In this document: in pieces, positions 1 through 7,209 of the stretch
Numbering within the stretch: the first letter of the stretch is position 1
How the letters are laid out: every line of letters starts with the position of its first letter
Source: a virus
IMG/VR virus record: IMGVR_UViG_3300031208_000188
Location: 1 to 22,875 of that record
Length of the DNA stretch: 22,875 nucleotides
Direction: 5' to 3' (one strand)
Program-made: the position numbers and the translations under genes
Notes under the pieces: generated by a model
What the model saw: the letters and a program-made list of their open reading frames with translations, nothing else
What the model was told of the DNA's origin: nothing
Databases searched by the model: none

Positions 1-30
1 GTCAACCATGTCAACTTGTTTTTGCGGTAT

Positions 31-1149
31 TTAATCTACTACAATTTCTAGTATTGCAGCTGGCTGGTTAATTAATGTTTTTGGCATAGACGATACTGTT
101 TTAGTGGTGCTTTGTGAGTATTTGCCTGTCATTTCAACATCTTGGGTACATTCGGTTAAAAAACTTGCAATCGCTGCTTCTACTCCTGCTCGGTTTACGA
201 GCTTGGGTGTGCTTTCAAGATGCATTGCTATTATGCCAGCAGCGACCGGACACGCTGCGCTAGTACCACTTGCTGTTTGTGTTCCGTTGTTGTTGTAGTC
301 TGCTACTATACCGTTATGTCCAGGGGCCCATACGTCTGTGCCTTGATTATAATTACTATAACTAGCTGGCCTAAGAACAAGTACATTGGTATTTACTCGC
401 TCAAGAGCAGATACTCCGATAACAATGTCGTTGCCTGCTGGGAATCTAGCAGCAGACTCGTTGCTATTGCCAGTAGAAGCTAAGCACACAATGCCATTGT
501 CAATTAATGCGGCAATTGCTCTTTTGTAGGCTGTTTGAGCAAGACTGCTAAAACTCATTGACAGTATAGAAGGACGGTTGGCTGCTTTGTTAAGATGGTG
601 CGTTAGTATAACGTCTAGTGCTTTAATAGAATTTGAGTATTTAAAATCAAATCTTACGTTAACGATTGTTACTTCTTTAGCAACACCGTGTTCTTTTCCG
701 CCTGCACATCCTGCACACATTGTTCCGTGTTCTGGTGACCTAACGTCACCACCGACTGCTAGATCATCAAAACTCCAAAGATTAACAACACGGTTTTCAA
801 ACTCTGGGTGTGTATAGTTAACACCTGAGTCCATGATGTACAAGTCTACACCTTTGCCTGTTTTATCATAATGATACTGTCCTGGTGTTCTTGATAGTGC
901 AGGTAAAAACCAATTACGGGGTGATTGTTGCACCTTATAACTTGATGAAGACTCGTTGTCTACTTCTGCGTAGCCATCTTCTTCTACATCTATAACGCCT
1001 GCGACTTCTTTTAGTGTGTTAATGCTGGAATTACTTTCTACGATAAGTAGGTTATGCAAGGAACCAGGCTCGCCTACTTTTGTACAAACTTCTAGCAGTG
1101 CCTTGCAAACAGCAACACTGCCGTCAGTTGTTATAATGTATGTGGTCAT
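31..1149 (-). CDS. Subtilisin-like serine protease (peptidase S8)
   Basis: A 372-residue protein with the complete S8 catalytic set in order: Asp107 in IMDSGVNYTHPEF, His141 in HGTMCAG, oxyanion-hole Asn228 in STGNSNES and Ser297 in GTSAACPVAAG. The first roughly 90 residues precede the catalytic core and could be an I9-like propeptide. There is no signal peptide or membrane segment, so it should act in the cytoplasm or in the virion rather than by host secretion. The ATG has a GAGG Shine-Dalgarno about 8 nt upstream. It follows the prepilin gene, and an AATAAATA motif resembling a T4 late promoter lies in the gap. Maturation of phage structural proteins or host-protein cleavage are both possible; the substrate is unknown. 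The fold and activity are clear. Confidence 0.93.
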   Translation of the reverse strand: MTTYIITTDGSVAVCKALLEVCTKVGEPGSLHNLLIVESNSSINTLKEVAGVIDVEEDGYAEVDNESSSSYKVQQSPRNWFLPALSRTPGQYHYDKTGKGVDLYIMDSGVNYTHPEFENRVVNLWSFDDLAVGGDVRSPEHGTMCAGCAGGKEHGVAKEVTIVNVRFDFKYSNSIKALDVILTHHLNKAANRPSILSMSFSSLAQTAYKRAIAALIDNGIVCLASTGNSNESAARFPAGNDIVIGVSALERVNTNVLVLRPASYSNYNQGTDVWAPGHNGIVADYNNNGTQTASGTSAACPVAAGIIAMHLESTPKLVNRAGVEAAIASFLTECTQDVEMTGKYSQSTTKTVSSMPKTLINQPAAILEIVVD

Positions 1150-1186
1150 CGGTGTATCCTCTTTTGTAATTCTTCTGTTACGAAAT

Positions 1187-1194
1187 TATTTATT
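1187..1194 (-). promoter_or_regulatory. Late-promoter-like AATAAATA upstream of protease gene
   Basis: On the minus strand the sequence reads AATAAATA, one base from the T4 late consensus TATAAATA, about 38 nt upstream of the protease ATG. It overlaps one copy of a 14-base direct repeat. This is a motif match only. Confidence 0.3.
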
Positions 1195-1224
1195 CCATGT
1201 ATTTAATAAGTATTCCATGTATTT
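1191..1224. repeat. 14-bp direct repeat at the end of the prepilin gene
   Basis: TATTCCATGTATTT occurs at 1191-1204 and again at 1211-1224, a 20-base offset. One copy encodes the last residues of the prepilin and the other lies just past its stop codon. It may be a slippage duplication that shifted the end of the gene, or a paired binding site. Confidence 0.7.
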
Positions 1225-1469
1225 TCGTATGCAGGACTAGATTCTGAACTATTGCCGCAGCTGACTCCACGTCCGTTTTCGTCGATGATCTGCGCAGGAC
1301 TGTTGCCGGTCGTAAACTTAACTCCGTCAATACATTGCGTGTGCTTTTGCTCAGGAGTTGTAGGATTGTTATGCTCTTGATAAGCCGGAATAGCAATTGT
1401 TGCTAAGATGAGAATAATAGCAATAACAATCATTAACTCAATTAGTGTAAACCCGCGGTGCTTGTTCAT
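1203..1469 (-). CDS. Very short type IV prepilin-like protein
   Basis: An 88-residue protein opening MNKHRGFTLIELMIV, a textbook class III (type IV prepilin) signal. It has a short basic leader, the prepilin peptidase site G6/F7, Glu at mature position 5, and a hydrophobic N-terminal helix to about residue 30. The mature part is only about 82 residues against roughly 140-170 for a usual major pilin. It has two cysteines (46 and 71) that could form the pilin disulfide. The start is chosen at 1469 because the prepilin leader begins there and because ATGA overlaps the stop of the preceding membrane-protein gene. A pilin is unusual in a phage. It would need a host prepilin peptidase and pilus assembly system. 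It could be a minor pilin or pseudopilin-like decoy that alters host pili. Confidence 0.85.
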   Translation of the reverse strand: MNKHRGFTLIELMIVIAIILILATIAIPAYQEHNNPTTPEQKHTQCIDGVKFTTGNSPAQIIDENGRGVSCGNSSESSPAYENTWNTY

Positions 1470-1834
1470 TTTACGCCCTTGGTGTAGCTGGAGTTGTCTT
1501 CCCATTCTTCGTCCGTTACTGTGTAATCTTTGCGTGTTCGATCTTCAATAACTAGGTCAGTGCGTTCTTGTTCTTGTTGCTTGATTAATTTAATTTGATA
1601 GCTTTCTTGACTCGCATCAAACGTTTGATGCTTGTACGAAATACTAGTACTGGACGCAGTCATAACAAGTGCTATTAGTATAAAAACACCAAGGTACCAA
1701 AGGTTGTTTTTGTAGACTGACTTACCCTTAAATTCTTTAAACTGCTTCATTACTGCACTGATTGCAACCCAAGCAAATAAACCAAACAATAGTTTAGGCA
1801 CAAACGTTTGCGCGAAAGCAATTACATATTCCAT
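1466..1834 (-). CDS. Small protein with two membrane helices, coupled to the prepilin
   Basis: 122 residues with two hydrophobic segments, about residues 12-30 (FVPKLLFGLFAWVAISAVM) and 46-63 (WYLGVFILIALVMTAS), joined by a basic loop. A hydrophilic, charged C-terminal half rich in Glu, Lys and Gln may be helical. The start has an AAGGA ribosome site. Its stop overlaps the prepilin start as ATGA, so the two are probably translationally coupled and may work together at the inner membrane. I do not recognise the family. Positive residues in the inter-helix loop suggest that the loop faces the cytoplasm. Confidence 0.75.
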   Translation of the reverse strand: MEYVIAFAQTFVPKLLFGLFAWVAISAVMKQFKEFKGKSVYKNNLWYLGVFILIALVMTASSTSISYKHQTFDASQESYQIKLIKQQEQERTDLVIEDRTRKDYTVTDEEWEDNSSYTKGVK

Positions 1835-1860
1835 TTTATAATCCTTAATAACAAAGAGTG

Positions 1861-1885
1861 TGCTAGGGGAACAAGTCCCCTAGCA
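1861..1885 (-). terminator. Strong hairpin between SPFH gene and membrane-protein gene
   Basis: A perfect 10-bp stem TGCTAGGGGA / TCCCCTAGCA with a 5-nt loop lies 8 nt after the SPFH stop codon. On the minus strand it is followed by CACTCTTTGTTATT, which is only weakly U-rich, so it is a poor classical terminator. It may be a partial terminator, a processing site or a 3'-end stabiliser. Confidence 0.55.
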
Positions 1886-1892
1886 ATTGAGT

Positions 1893-2783
1893 TTACTTGC
1901 CTAGTAGCATTTGGCCTGCTACTGTACTAATCATTTCTGCTGGCATGAACACCTTGTTGCTGGAGTTTGCCATTGCTTCCATTACTTGGAAGCTTTTGTA
2001 TACTTTGTACTCTTCTGTCATTGACTCGCCCATAATCTTGTTAACTTGTGCTTCGGCCTCGGCTTTCTCAACGTCAATTTTCCGCAGCATGGTTTGTTCT
2101 TGTAGTTTGCGATCAAGTTGTACCTTGCTGATCTCAAGCTGTGCAGCTTCCTGGTTGATCATCTCACGCCGCTCTGCTGCGTTTTCTTGCGCTTTTACAA
2201 TAATTGTTGGGTATGCAAGGTCTGCAATGCCAATATAGCGTACCATAAACGGAGTTCGTTCTGCGATGCTCTTAGATAGGCGTTCTGATAGCTGTGCGTT
2301 AATGGCCTCACGTGAGCTTGCAATTTCTGCAATAGTGTACTGTGATAGGAACTCCCGTGCCTCGGCTCGGATGATATCTCGAGCGTAGGTCATATATACT
2401 TTTTCTAGCGGAATCATATACATACGCTCGCTATTGCCCATTGGCGCCGGCTGCACTTTATTAAACACCTGCTCGAAGTCTTTAGACGCAAGTGACATCG
2501 TTGCCCGGATCTCGAACGTCATTAGCAGTTTGTCTTGCGGCATAAACAGGTCCATGCTTTCTTTAAAGCTGCGGTCGCTAGCGTCAAGTACAACTAGCTT
2601 GTCACAGTATGCCCAACACATATCAAGCCGGAATTTGGAAGTTGGAATAATATTTTCTTTATATCCTGACTGAGACATAACTTTTGCAACTTGCGCAGGC
2701 CCCACTTCTACAACTTGGCCACAGCCTACCATTGCGAGTGTAACTGCCATTACGGCAAATAGTTTTAGCATTGTCTTTTTCAT
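1893..2783 (-). CDS. SPFH / band-7 (prohibitin-like) lipoprotein
   Basis: 296 residues. The N-terminus MKKTMLKLFAVMAVTLAMVGC is a lipoprotein signal peptide with Cys21 as the predicted lipidated residue. The body looks like an SPFH domain (about residues 25-200), followed by an Ala/Glu/Lys/Gln-rich helical region (about 190-250) typical of SPFH coiled-coil oligomerisation. These proteins form large ring or cage assemblies on membranes. The lipobox would place this one in the periplasm, anchored to a membrane. It precedes the two-TM protein and the prepilin, suggesting an envelope-modifying group. A sigma-70-like promoter lies upstream at 2848-2875 and a strong hairpin follows. The precise role, perhaps superinfection exclusion or protease control as with HflKC, is not shown by the sequence. 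Confidence 0.85.
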   Translation of the reverse strand: MKKTMLKLFAVMAVTLAMVGCGQVVEVGPAQVAKVMSQSGYKENIIPTSKFRLDMCWAYCDKLVVLDASDRSFKESMDLFMPQDKLLMTFEIRATMSLASKDFEQVFNKVQPAPMGNSERMYMIPLEKVYMTYARDIIRAEAREFLSQYTIAEIASSREAINAQLSERLSKSIAERTPFMVRYIGIADLAYPTIIVKAQENAAERREMINQEAAQLEISKVQLDRKLQEQTMLRKIDVEKAEAEAQVNKIMGESMTEEYKVYKSFQVMEAMANSSNKVFMPAEMISTVAGQMLLGK

Positions 2784-2847
2784 TGTATTACCTTTGGGTT
2801 CGTTTAAGTTTAAGTTTTTAAAGTAGCTTCTTGCTACAACAAGTACT

Positions 2848-2875
2848 ACTTTACAGCCTTTTAGCTTAGTGTCAA
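2848..2875 (-). promoter_or_regulatory. Sigma-70-like promoter for the SPFH gene
   Basis: Minus-strand TTGACA (2870-2875), 16-nt spacer and TAAAGT (2848-2853), a 4/6 match at -10, in the intergenic gap 65-92 nt upstream of the SPFH start. The predicted leader contains a small GTAGC / GCTAC hairpin. Confidence 0.5.
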
Positions 2876-2878
2876 CTG

Positions 2879-3895
2879 CTATTTTGCAGTTAACGATTCT
2901 TTATGCTCAGTGTAGTCAAAGAATCCGTCGTAAACGTTTACGATAAACTGTTCCCAGTACTTACGGTTAACGCTTTCAGGCAGTACTACAATGGCTGCCA
3001 GCCGTTCAACTTTTGCAATTACGTCCTCTAACGCAGGTTGCACAGTAGCAGTAAAGTCTAATTTACCTTGCTTGACAGCAAGAACGAACTCACGATACTT
3101 TAACGGGTATTTTAAGTCCCCAGTTTCGTAGATCTCTAGTAACTGATAAGCGGCGCGCAGAGCATGACTTAGTGCCTTCCAGTCGACGCCTTCGTTGGTT
3201 TTTGCCAATTGGGCGCGGTGACCGTATGCGTCATATTTTTTCTGAAGTGAATCCACAACATAGGATATTTTAGTAGTAAAGTCATACTTGGCGTCACACA
3301 CTTCTACAATTTTCTTGTTAACGAACTTACTACCTTTATAGAAGCCGGGCTTGACTGCTACTTTGCCAGGATGATCTTCTGCGACACACTGAAGATGAAA
3401 CTCTAACATCGGGGTTTCGTCCATTCTGGCTTCGGGGTTAACAAGTAATACGCTGTGTAGCACTGTTAACACATCTTCCATGGACTTGAGTCTTGAACCT
3501 TTTACACCGTACTTAGATGCTTGCTTGCGACAGTAGCCTAAAAACGCCTTCATGTTCTTGGTGTAGAACAAGTGACGATTTGCCACCAATGCCTCCCATA
3601 CAGGGCTGCTTGACATAAGATGTGCGTCGTCACAGTGGAGCATGTCTATCGCAACCGTGTCTCCGTCACACGCCATTTTGATGAATTTTTGTAGACTAAA
3701 GTAAACTGTATCTACGTCTTCACTGGAGTTCTTTTGGTGTGCATCGCCTGTGCTGTGTCGGATTTCGTGACTGGCTGTCATAGTCACCATTTCGTCCAGC
3801 GTGGGCAAGAACACGCCCTTGTAGTCCATGTCACTGTTTTCGGTGTTCAACCCGTATAAGTGACTGCCGTGTACCATTTCACATAGTTTGTTCAT
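2879..3895 (-). CDS. RlaP-type predicted nucleotidyltransferase
   Basis: 338 residues. The N-terminus carries the minimal-nucleotidyltransferase signature, GSHLYGLNTENSDMDYKG at residues 10-27: GS motif Gly10-Ser11, then the metal-binding pair Asp22 and Asp24 in SDMDYKG. The pattern and length fit the RlaP/YcgL-type family (Pfam RlaP, PF10127), seen in many phages. The substrate is unknown; transfer of a nucleotide to RNA or protein is the general expectation. The C-terminal half is helical and looks family specific. The start overlaps the stop of the preceding membrane-protein gene as ATGA. Confidence 0.88.
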   Translation of the reverse strand: MNKLCEMVHGSHLYGLNTENSDMDYKGVFLPTLDEMVTMTASHEIRHSTGDAHQKNSSEDVDTVYFSLQKFIKMACDGDTVAIDMLHCDDAHLMSSSPVWEALVANRHLFYTKNMKAFLGYCRKQASKYGVKGSRLKSMEDVLTVLHSVLLVNPEARMDETPMLEFHLQCVAEDHPGKVAVKPGFYKGSKFVNKKIVEVCDAKYDFTTKISYVVDSLQKKYDAYGHRAQLAKTNEGVDWKALSHALRAAYQLLEIYETGDLKYPLKYREFVLAVKQGKLDFTATVQPALEDVIAKVERLAAIVVLPESVNRKYWEQFIVNVYDGFFDYTEHKESLTAK

Positions 3896-4089
3896 TGTTT
3901 CTCCTCTTGGGGGGCGTATTTGTTAATCTCAGAGCAAGTAAAAACTTCTTTGCCCACGTAAAATTTTCCTAGCTTGCGGCAATCGTCTGCTACTGTTAAG
4001 TGTGCTTCAATCCAGGCTTTGCGATGACCGCTCGAAAAGCCGAGTACGTAGCCTATTACTATACAGCCTAGCATTAAAAAGAATTCCAT
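3892..4089 (-). CDS. Small single-TM protein
   Basis: 65 residues with one N-terminal hydrophobic segment (FFLMLGCIVIGYVLGFSSG, about residues 3-21) followed by a charged, soluble tail containing two cysteines. It is a probable N-anchored inner-membrane protein. Its stop overlaps the nucleotidyltransferase start as ATGA, which argues that it is a real, coupled gene. The family is not recognised. Confidence 0.65.
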   Translation of the reverse strand: MEFFLMLGCIVIGYVLGFSSGHRKAWIEAHLTVADDCRKLGKFYVGKEVFTCSEINKYAPQEEKQ

Positions 4090-4096
4090 ATTGTTC

Positions 4097-4438
4097 TCAC
4101 TGTGGAAAAATGCGTGTTTCCCACTTGTCGCCGTAAACTGAATTTACTACTGCGCGACAAGCTGCTATTTCTGGGGTGTGTCCTGTGCCAACACCGTACG
4201 GCTTCCAGCATTGCGACTGCCACATACCGTCTGCTGTTGGCGATAGTTCTACCCTACGACTAACAATATAACGCCATAACTTGGTTATGTCAACCGACGG
4301 TCGAAAAGGATGCCATTCGTCCACTAGTCCTTCCTGTATTACTCCCTGCATAGAAGAGTACCTAACGTCAATATCAAGTGCCGTACAAAACGCAACATCT
4401 AGCTCAGTACCTGTTAACTCGTCGGTTAGTGTTTTCAT
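4097..4438 (-). CDS. NinX-like phage protein (DUF2591)
   Basis: 113 residues. It starts MKTLTDELTGTELDVAFC, close to the start of lambdoid NinX (a Lys-Thr-x-x-LTG-x-x-LD-x-AVA pattern). It keeps the family's middle Trp/Tyr-rich strand pattern (WQSQCWKPYGVG) and an Ala-Arg-containing helix (EIAACRAVVNSVYGD) near the C-terminus. NinX/DUF2591 proteins are small phage proteins of unknown function. An internal sigma-70-like promoter (4265-4293) lies inside the gene. Confidence 0.75.
   Translation of the reverse strand: MKTLTDELTGTELDVAFCTALDIDVRYSSMQGVIQEGLVDEWHPFRPSVDITKLWRYIVSRRVELSPTADGMWQSQCWKPYGVGTGHTPEIAACRAVVNSVYGDKWETRIFPQ
4265..4293 (-). promoter_or_regulatory. Intragenic sigma-70-like promoter within the NinX-like gene
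   Basis: Minus-strand TTGACA (4288-4293), exactly 17 nt, then TATATT (4265-4270, 5/6). It would transcribe the small TM protein and nucleotidyltransferase genes. Its coding context lowers confidence. Confidence 0.45.
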
Positions 4439-4444
4439 ATTAGT

Positions 4445-4777
4445 TTACTCTTTTAGAAAATAAGTACCGCGGAAATATTCACAGTGCTCTTTCACGAATG
4501 GAAGAAACGGTTCGTCGGGCAGTATAACGACGCAACCAGTAGCATGATCTACGCCGTGACTGACAACCACGCTACCGGCTCGCTCAACAATATTGTTGTT
4601 TTCATCATACTCGTCTTCGGGGATTCTATAAGAAATAACTTCTACGTCAGTATGCATAAACTGCTCTCTAGTAATAGTATTATTACACAGTATGCAGTCA
4701 ACGGACGTAGATGTCAAGAGAATTTTCTTTTTGGAGCCTATTAACCGATGCCAAAACGTCGTCTGTATTGTGACCAC
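4445..4777 (-). CDS. Hypothetical protein, uncertain start
   Basis: Up to 110 residues if read from a GTG at 4777, which overlaps the repeat-protein gene by 37 nt and has no clear ribosome site. A TTG at 4717, behind an A-rich AAAGAAAA stretch and just after the upstream stop, would give 90 residues. An ATG in QFMHTDVEV would give about 70. The protein contains a CxxC pair (DCILCNN), a conserved-looking stretch SVVVSHGVDHATGCVVILPD, and an aromatic C-terminus. The reading frame appears real because it fills the gap between two genes. I do not recognise it. Confidence 0.6.
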   Translation of the reverse strand: MVTIQTTFWHRLIGSKKKILLTSTSVDCILCNNTITREQFMHTDVEVISYRIPEDEYDENNNIVERAGSVVVSHGVDHATGCVVILPDEPFLPFVKEHCEYFRGTYFLKE

Positions 4778-6477
4778 AGTCTAGCGTTAGTGTGTATAGC
4801 ATCCTCGCCATCTAAAAATTGGTCATCCAGTACTTCTGTAGCATACTCGTATGCTGCATCAGCATCTGCTGCAATAGCATCTTCACCAGGCGGCCATTCG
4901 TCTTCGATTACATCTCGAGCGTATATTACTGCGCCGGCAGCGTCTTGGGCAATAGCAGCTTCGCCTGCTGGCCAAGCTTGGCCGAGTACTTCAGCAGCAT
5001 ACATCGCTGCGTCGTATCCATCTAGTGCAATAGCATCTTCACCAGGTTTCCACCGCCCTTGTATTACAAGTCTTGCGTACTGATAAGACGCAAACGACTT
5101 GGTGGCAATTGCAGCTTCACCAGGTGGCCATCTATCTGGTTTGTTTTTTCCTTTATTCAATACCTCAATGGCGTACCTACTCGATGCAGAAGGGTCTTGT
5201 GCGATAGCATCTTCGCCAGGCGGCCACGCTCCTTTTATTATATTGCGAGCATAGTTTAGCGCTGTATCGGCATCTGCTGCAATTGCAGCTTCACCAGGCG
5301 GCCAAGCCTTGTTAAGTACATCACGTGCATATATCAAAGAGCCGTTGCTGTGTTGAGCAATAGCAGCTTCTCCTTCGGGCCACCTAACTGGTCGTTCTTT
5401 GTCTTTGTTAATAACATCCAGTGCATAAATTGCTGCTCCTAGACCGTCTTCGGCAATAGCAGCTTCTCCTTCGGGCCACGGACCTTTAATTATTCGACGT
5501 GCATACGCAGAAGCCAATGCTCCTCTAGTAGCTATATAAGCAAGTGCTTGTTCAGTAGGGTGTAGCATATTGCTCATTGATTGATTGGGAGGTAGGTCTT
5601 TTTCCATTATCTTAACCGTCTTTACGGTAACACCTTTTAAAAATTTAATAGCAGAAGCAGCGGAGGTAGCAACTAGCGTTTGTATTTGTTGGTCTACCTC
5701 CACTGGTCCGTTGACTTCGTGTAGTATATAAAAATATTCTTCTATTGAAGTCTCGTCTTTAACGGCCAGCATCATTGTTTCGATTTTTGCACTTCGTCTC
5801 GGGCTTCCCATCCGTCTTAGCTTTCTAATGTAGTCTTGTAAATTCTGTAAGGTAGCCTTCATGTCGTCTCGACTAGCAGTGGCTTTTTGACCAACTTCTG
5901 TCTTGCCGCCAACCATTTCGATGTACTTGTTGCTGTTTAGGCCTGTTTGCTTATTAAATTGAGCAGACGACAACGATTCATCTTGTTGATCAAAGTATTC
6001 TGTTCTTTTATTTGGGCTAACAGCCATAGCCCACATGGCTCCATCTGACTGACGGAAGAAATAAATTAGTGTAATACTACTGTCACGAAAGTATTGTTCG
6101 AAATATGATCGAGTAGGTTTGGTTGTACACCAATCGCTTTTCTTACCATGGAAACAACTGGCATCTTTGTCTAGTGGCACTACAATCAACCACTGACTAG
6201 AATCTTCTAATACGTGACTTTCGCCTTTCTTTGTGCGCTTGTCTTGTTCTGAAGAACTGGGTCTCTCGTCTATGGCTGTCACGTACTCAGCAAATGCAGA
6301 CCACCCCTGTTTGCCCCACCAATCAATATTGCGTTCTTGACCAGATATACGATTTGCATTTACTAGCTTTTTGAACACGTCGAAGGCAGATGCTACTTCT
6401 GTAGGATCTGCCTCTTGGCTAAATTTTTGTTGTACTTCTTTGAAGCCCTCGTTTAACTTAAACTCGGTATATCTCAT
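4741..6477 (-). CDS. Large protein with nine to ten W-P-x-G-E helical repeats
   Basis: 578 residues. The N-terminal half (to about 300) has a globular part with DWCTTKP (116-122) and YFEQYFRDSSITLIYFFR (125-142), a WC...Y...LIYFF pattern seen in other phage proteins of unknown role. From about residue 305 to the end run about ten repeats of 26-34 residues with consensus W-P-x-G-E-x-A-I-A-x-D-x-x-x-A-x-x-Y-A-x-x-V-(I/L). Each repeat is probably a helix pair in a solenoid. Two repeats carry the same extended linker (NKDKERPVR and NKGKNKPDR) three units apart, so the array is built from triplets. The last unit is degenerate (FLDGEDAIHTN). A perfect T4-type late motif lies 23 nt upstream. A scaffold or protein-binding role is inference. 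Confidence 0.85.
   Translation of the reverse strand: MRYTEFKLNEGFKEVQQKFSQEADPTEVASAFDVFKKLVNANRISGQERNIDWWGKQGWSAFAEYVTAIDERPSSSEQDKRTKKGESHVLEDSSQWLIVVPLDKDASCFHGKKSDWCTTKPTRSYFEQYFRDSSITLIYFFRQSDGAMWAMAVSPNKRTEYFDQQDESLSSAQFNKQTGLNSNKYIEMVGGKTEVGQKATASRDDMKATLQNLQDYIRKLRRMGSPRRSAKIETMMLAVKDETSIEEYFYILHEVNGPVEVDQQIQTLVATSAASAIKFLKGVTVKTVKIMEKDLPPNQSMSNMLHPTEQALAYIATRGALASAYARRIIKGPWPEGEAAIAEDGLGAAIYALDVINKDKERPVRWPEGEAAIAQHSNGSLIYARDVLNKAWPPGEAAIAADADTALNYARNIIKGAWPPGEDAIAQDPSASSRYAIEVLNKGKNKPDRWPPGEAAIATKSFASYQYARLVIQGRWKPGEDAIALDGYDAAMYAAEVLGQAWPAGEAAIAQDAAGAVIYARDVIEDEWPPGEDAIAADADAAYEYATEVLDDQFLDGEDAIHTNARLWSQYRRRFGIG
4744..5565 (-). repeat. Coding repeat array (about 10 units, 78-102 bp each)
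   Basis: The DNA for the helical repeats shows recurring blocks such as GCAGCTTCACCAGGCGGCCA and its variants on the plus strand at about 78-bp spacing, with two longer units of about 96-102 bp. The units are diverged, so the array is old or under diversifying selection. Confidence 0.85.
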
Positions 6478-6499
6478 AATAGATCCTGTCTGGTTCTAT

Positions 6500-6507
6500 T
6501 ATTTATA
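6500..6507 (-). promoter_or_regulatory. Perfect T4-type late promoter motif for repeat protein
   Basis: Minus strand reads TATAAATA, identical to the T4 late promoter consensus (recognised by the gp55/gp33/gp45 system in T4). It lies in a short intergenic gap 23 nt upstream of the repeat-protein ATG. Initiation would be expected a few bases further on. Confidence 0.6.
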
Positions 6508-6520
6508 TAGAAAAGTCGTG

Positions 6521-6552
6521 CATCTCTAGGGGGCGTGTTACACCCCCTCTAG
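6521..6552 (-). terminator. G/C-rich hairpin spanning the stop codon of the 84-residue gene
   Basis: Minus-strand AGGGGGTG - TAA - CACGCCCCCT forms a stem with five G:C pairs plus flanking pairs. The TAA stop of the upstream gene sits in the loop. The downstream sequence is only weakly U-rich (CGACTTTTC). It separates a gene under a sigma-70-like promoter from one under a late-type promoter. Confidence 0.5.
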
Positions 6553-6792
6553 CACAGATATTGCTTCGCGGATTGCTGAGCGTAGGTCATCGTTTTCGTC
6601 TTCGTCGAAATTCTTTCGTACAATGCGAGTGTCTTCGTCGTAGTAAGAGTCTATAGTGCCGTTGTCTACTGCCGCCACAAATCTCTTAACAATCTCTGCC
6701 ACTGTATTACGGTCAAGGATTTCTGTACGTTGTGCTTCGACGGCTAGTTCGCTGTTGCTTAGTGAGCCTAACATTGCTGGGTTAAATATCAT
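6538..6792 (-). CDS. Small acidic hypothetical protein
   Basis: 84 residues, acidic, apparently all-helical (SNSELAVEAQRTEILDR, DRNTVAEIVKRFVAAVDN) with a DEDENDD patch before a final helix. It is the first gene after a consensus sigma-70 promoter and ends in a hairpin, so it may be a single-gene or early transcript. The family is not recognised. The ribosome site is weak (ACAAGAT). Confidence 0.65.
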   Translation of the reverse strand: MIFNPAMLGSLSNSELAVEAQRTEILDRNTVAEIVKRFVAAVDNGTIDSYYDEDTRIVRKNFDEDENDDLRSAIREAISVLEGV

Positions 6793-6826
6793 ATCTTGTG
6801 CTCGTAAGTTAGTTTATGTTAACTAC

Positions 6827-6855
6827 ATTATACGGTCATAGTAGAGCATTGTCAA
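6827..6855 (-). promoter_or_regulatory. Consensus sigma-70 promoter
   Basis: Minus-strand TTGACA (6850-6855), exactly 17 nt, TATAAT (6827-6832): an exact match to both hexamers and to the optimal spacing. It lies in the gap upstream of the 84-residue acidic gene, giving a leader of about 30 nt. Confidence 0.85.
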
Positions 6856-6858
6856 GTG

Positions 6859-7209
6859 TTATTTTTCGAAAAGTATCACGTGAGTTGCCCAGTCTGGAGG
6901 ATCGGAGATAAAAGCACAGATGTCAGATACTCGACTTTCTGTTCCGTAACAAGCGTCAATGTCGTCAACAGTAAAGTCATCTAATTCTCGTATTAACTCC
7001 CAATCTTGTAACGTGAGTATGTCCTCTTTATAAATGTAGTCAGGTATATCTCGACTAATTTCTGTAAGAGTAGACAACAAATACAAGTCCCATAGGTTGT
7101 CGCGTAGCACTTGCGCAAATTCAGCGTCTAACGGACGCATTTCTTCAGCAAACTCCACTAGCTTGTTGCGGATTACGTCCTCTTGTTGTATGCTTGGTCT
7201 TTGAGCCAT
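6859..7209 (-). CDS. Hypothetical acidic protein
   Basis: 116 residues from the ATG at 7209, chosen over an in-frame ATG at 7233 because GGAG lies 7 nt before it. The protein is acidic and helix-rich (EFAEEMRPLDAEFAQVLRD; WELIRELDDFTVDDID) and ends in a hydrophobic, Trp-containing tail (PPDWATHVILFEK). It overlaps the preceding gene by 37 nt. The neighbours are small accessory genes. I do not recognise the family. Confidence 0.65.
   Translation of the reverse strand: MAQRPSIQQEDVIRNKLVEFAEEMRPLDAEFAQVLRDNLWDLYLLSTLTEISRDIPDYIYKEDILTLQDWELIRELDDFTVDDIDACYGTESRVSDICAFISDPPDWATHVILFEK

Noticed and set aside
220-483. Plus-strand frames opposite the protease and elsewhere
   Set aside because: All plus-strand frames lie opposite well-supported minus-strand genes, with no ribosome site or family pattern.
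1470-1505. Longer start of the prepilin
   Set aside because: It would place 12 extra residues before the prepilin leader; the ATGA-coupled ATG at 1469 gives a correct leader.
4748-5083. Long plus-strand frame opposite the repeat protein
   Set aside because: It is the antisense shadow of the repetitive codons; its apparent repeats mirror the helical repeats on the minus strand.
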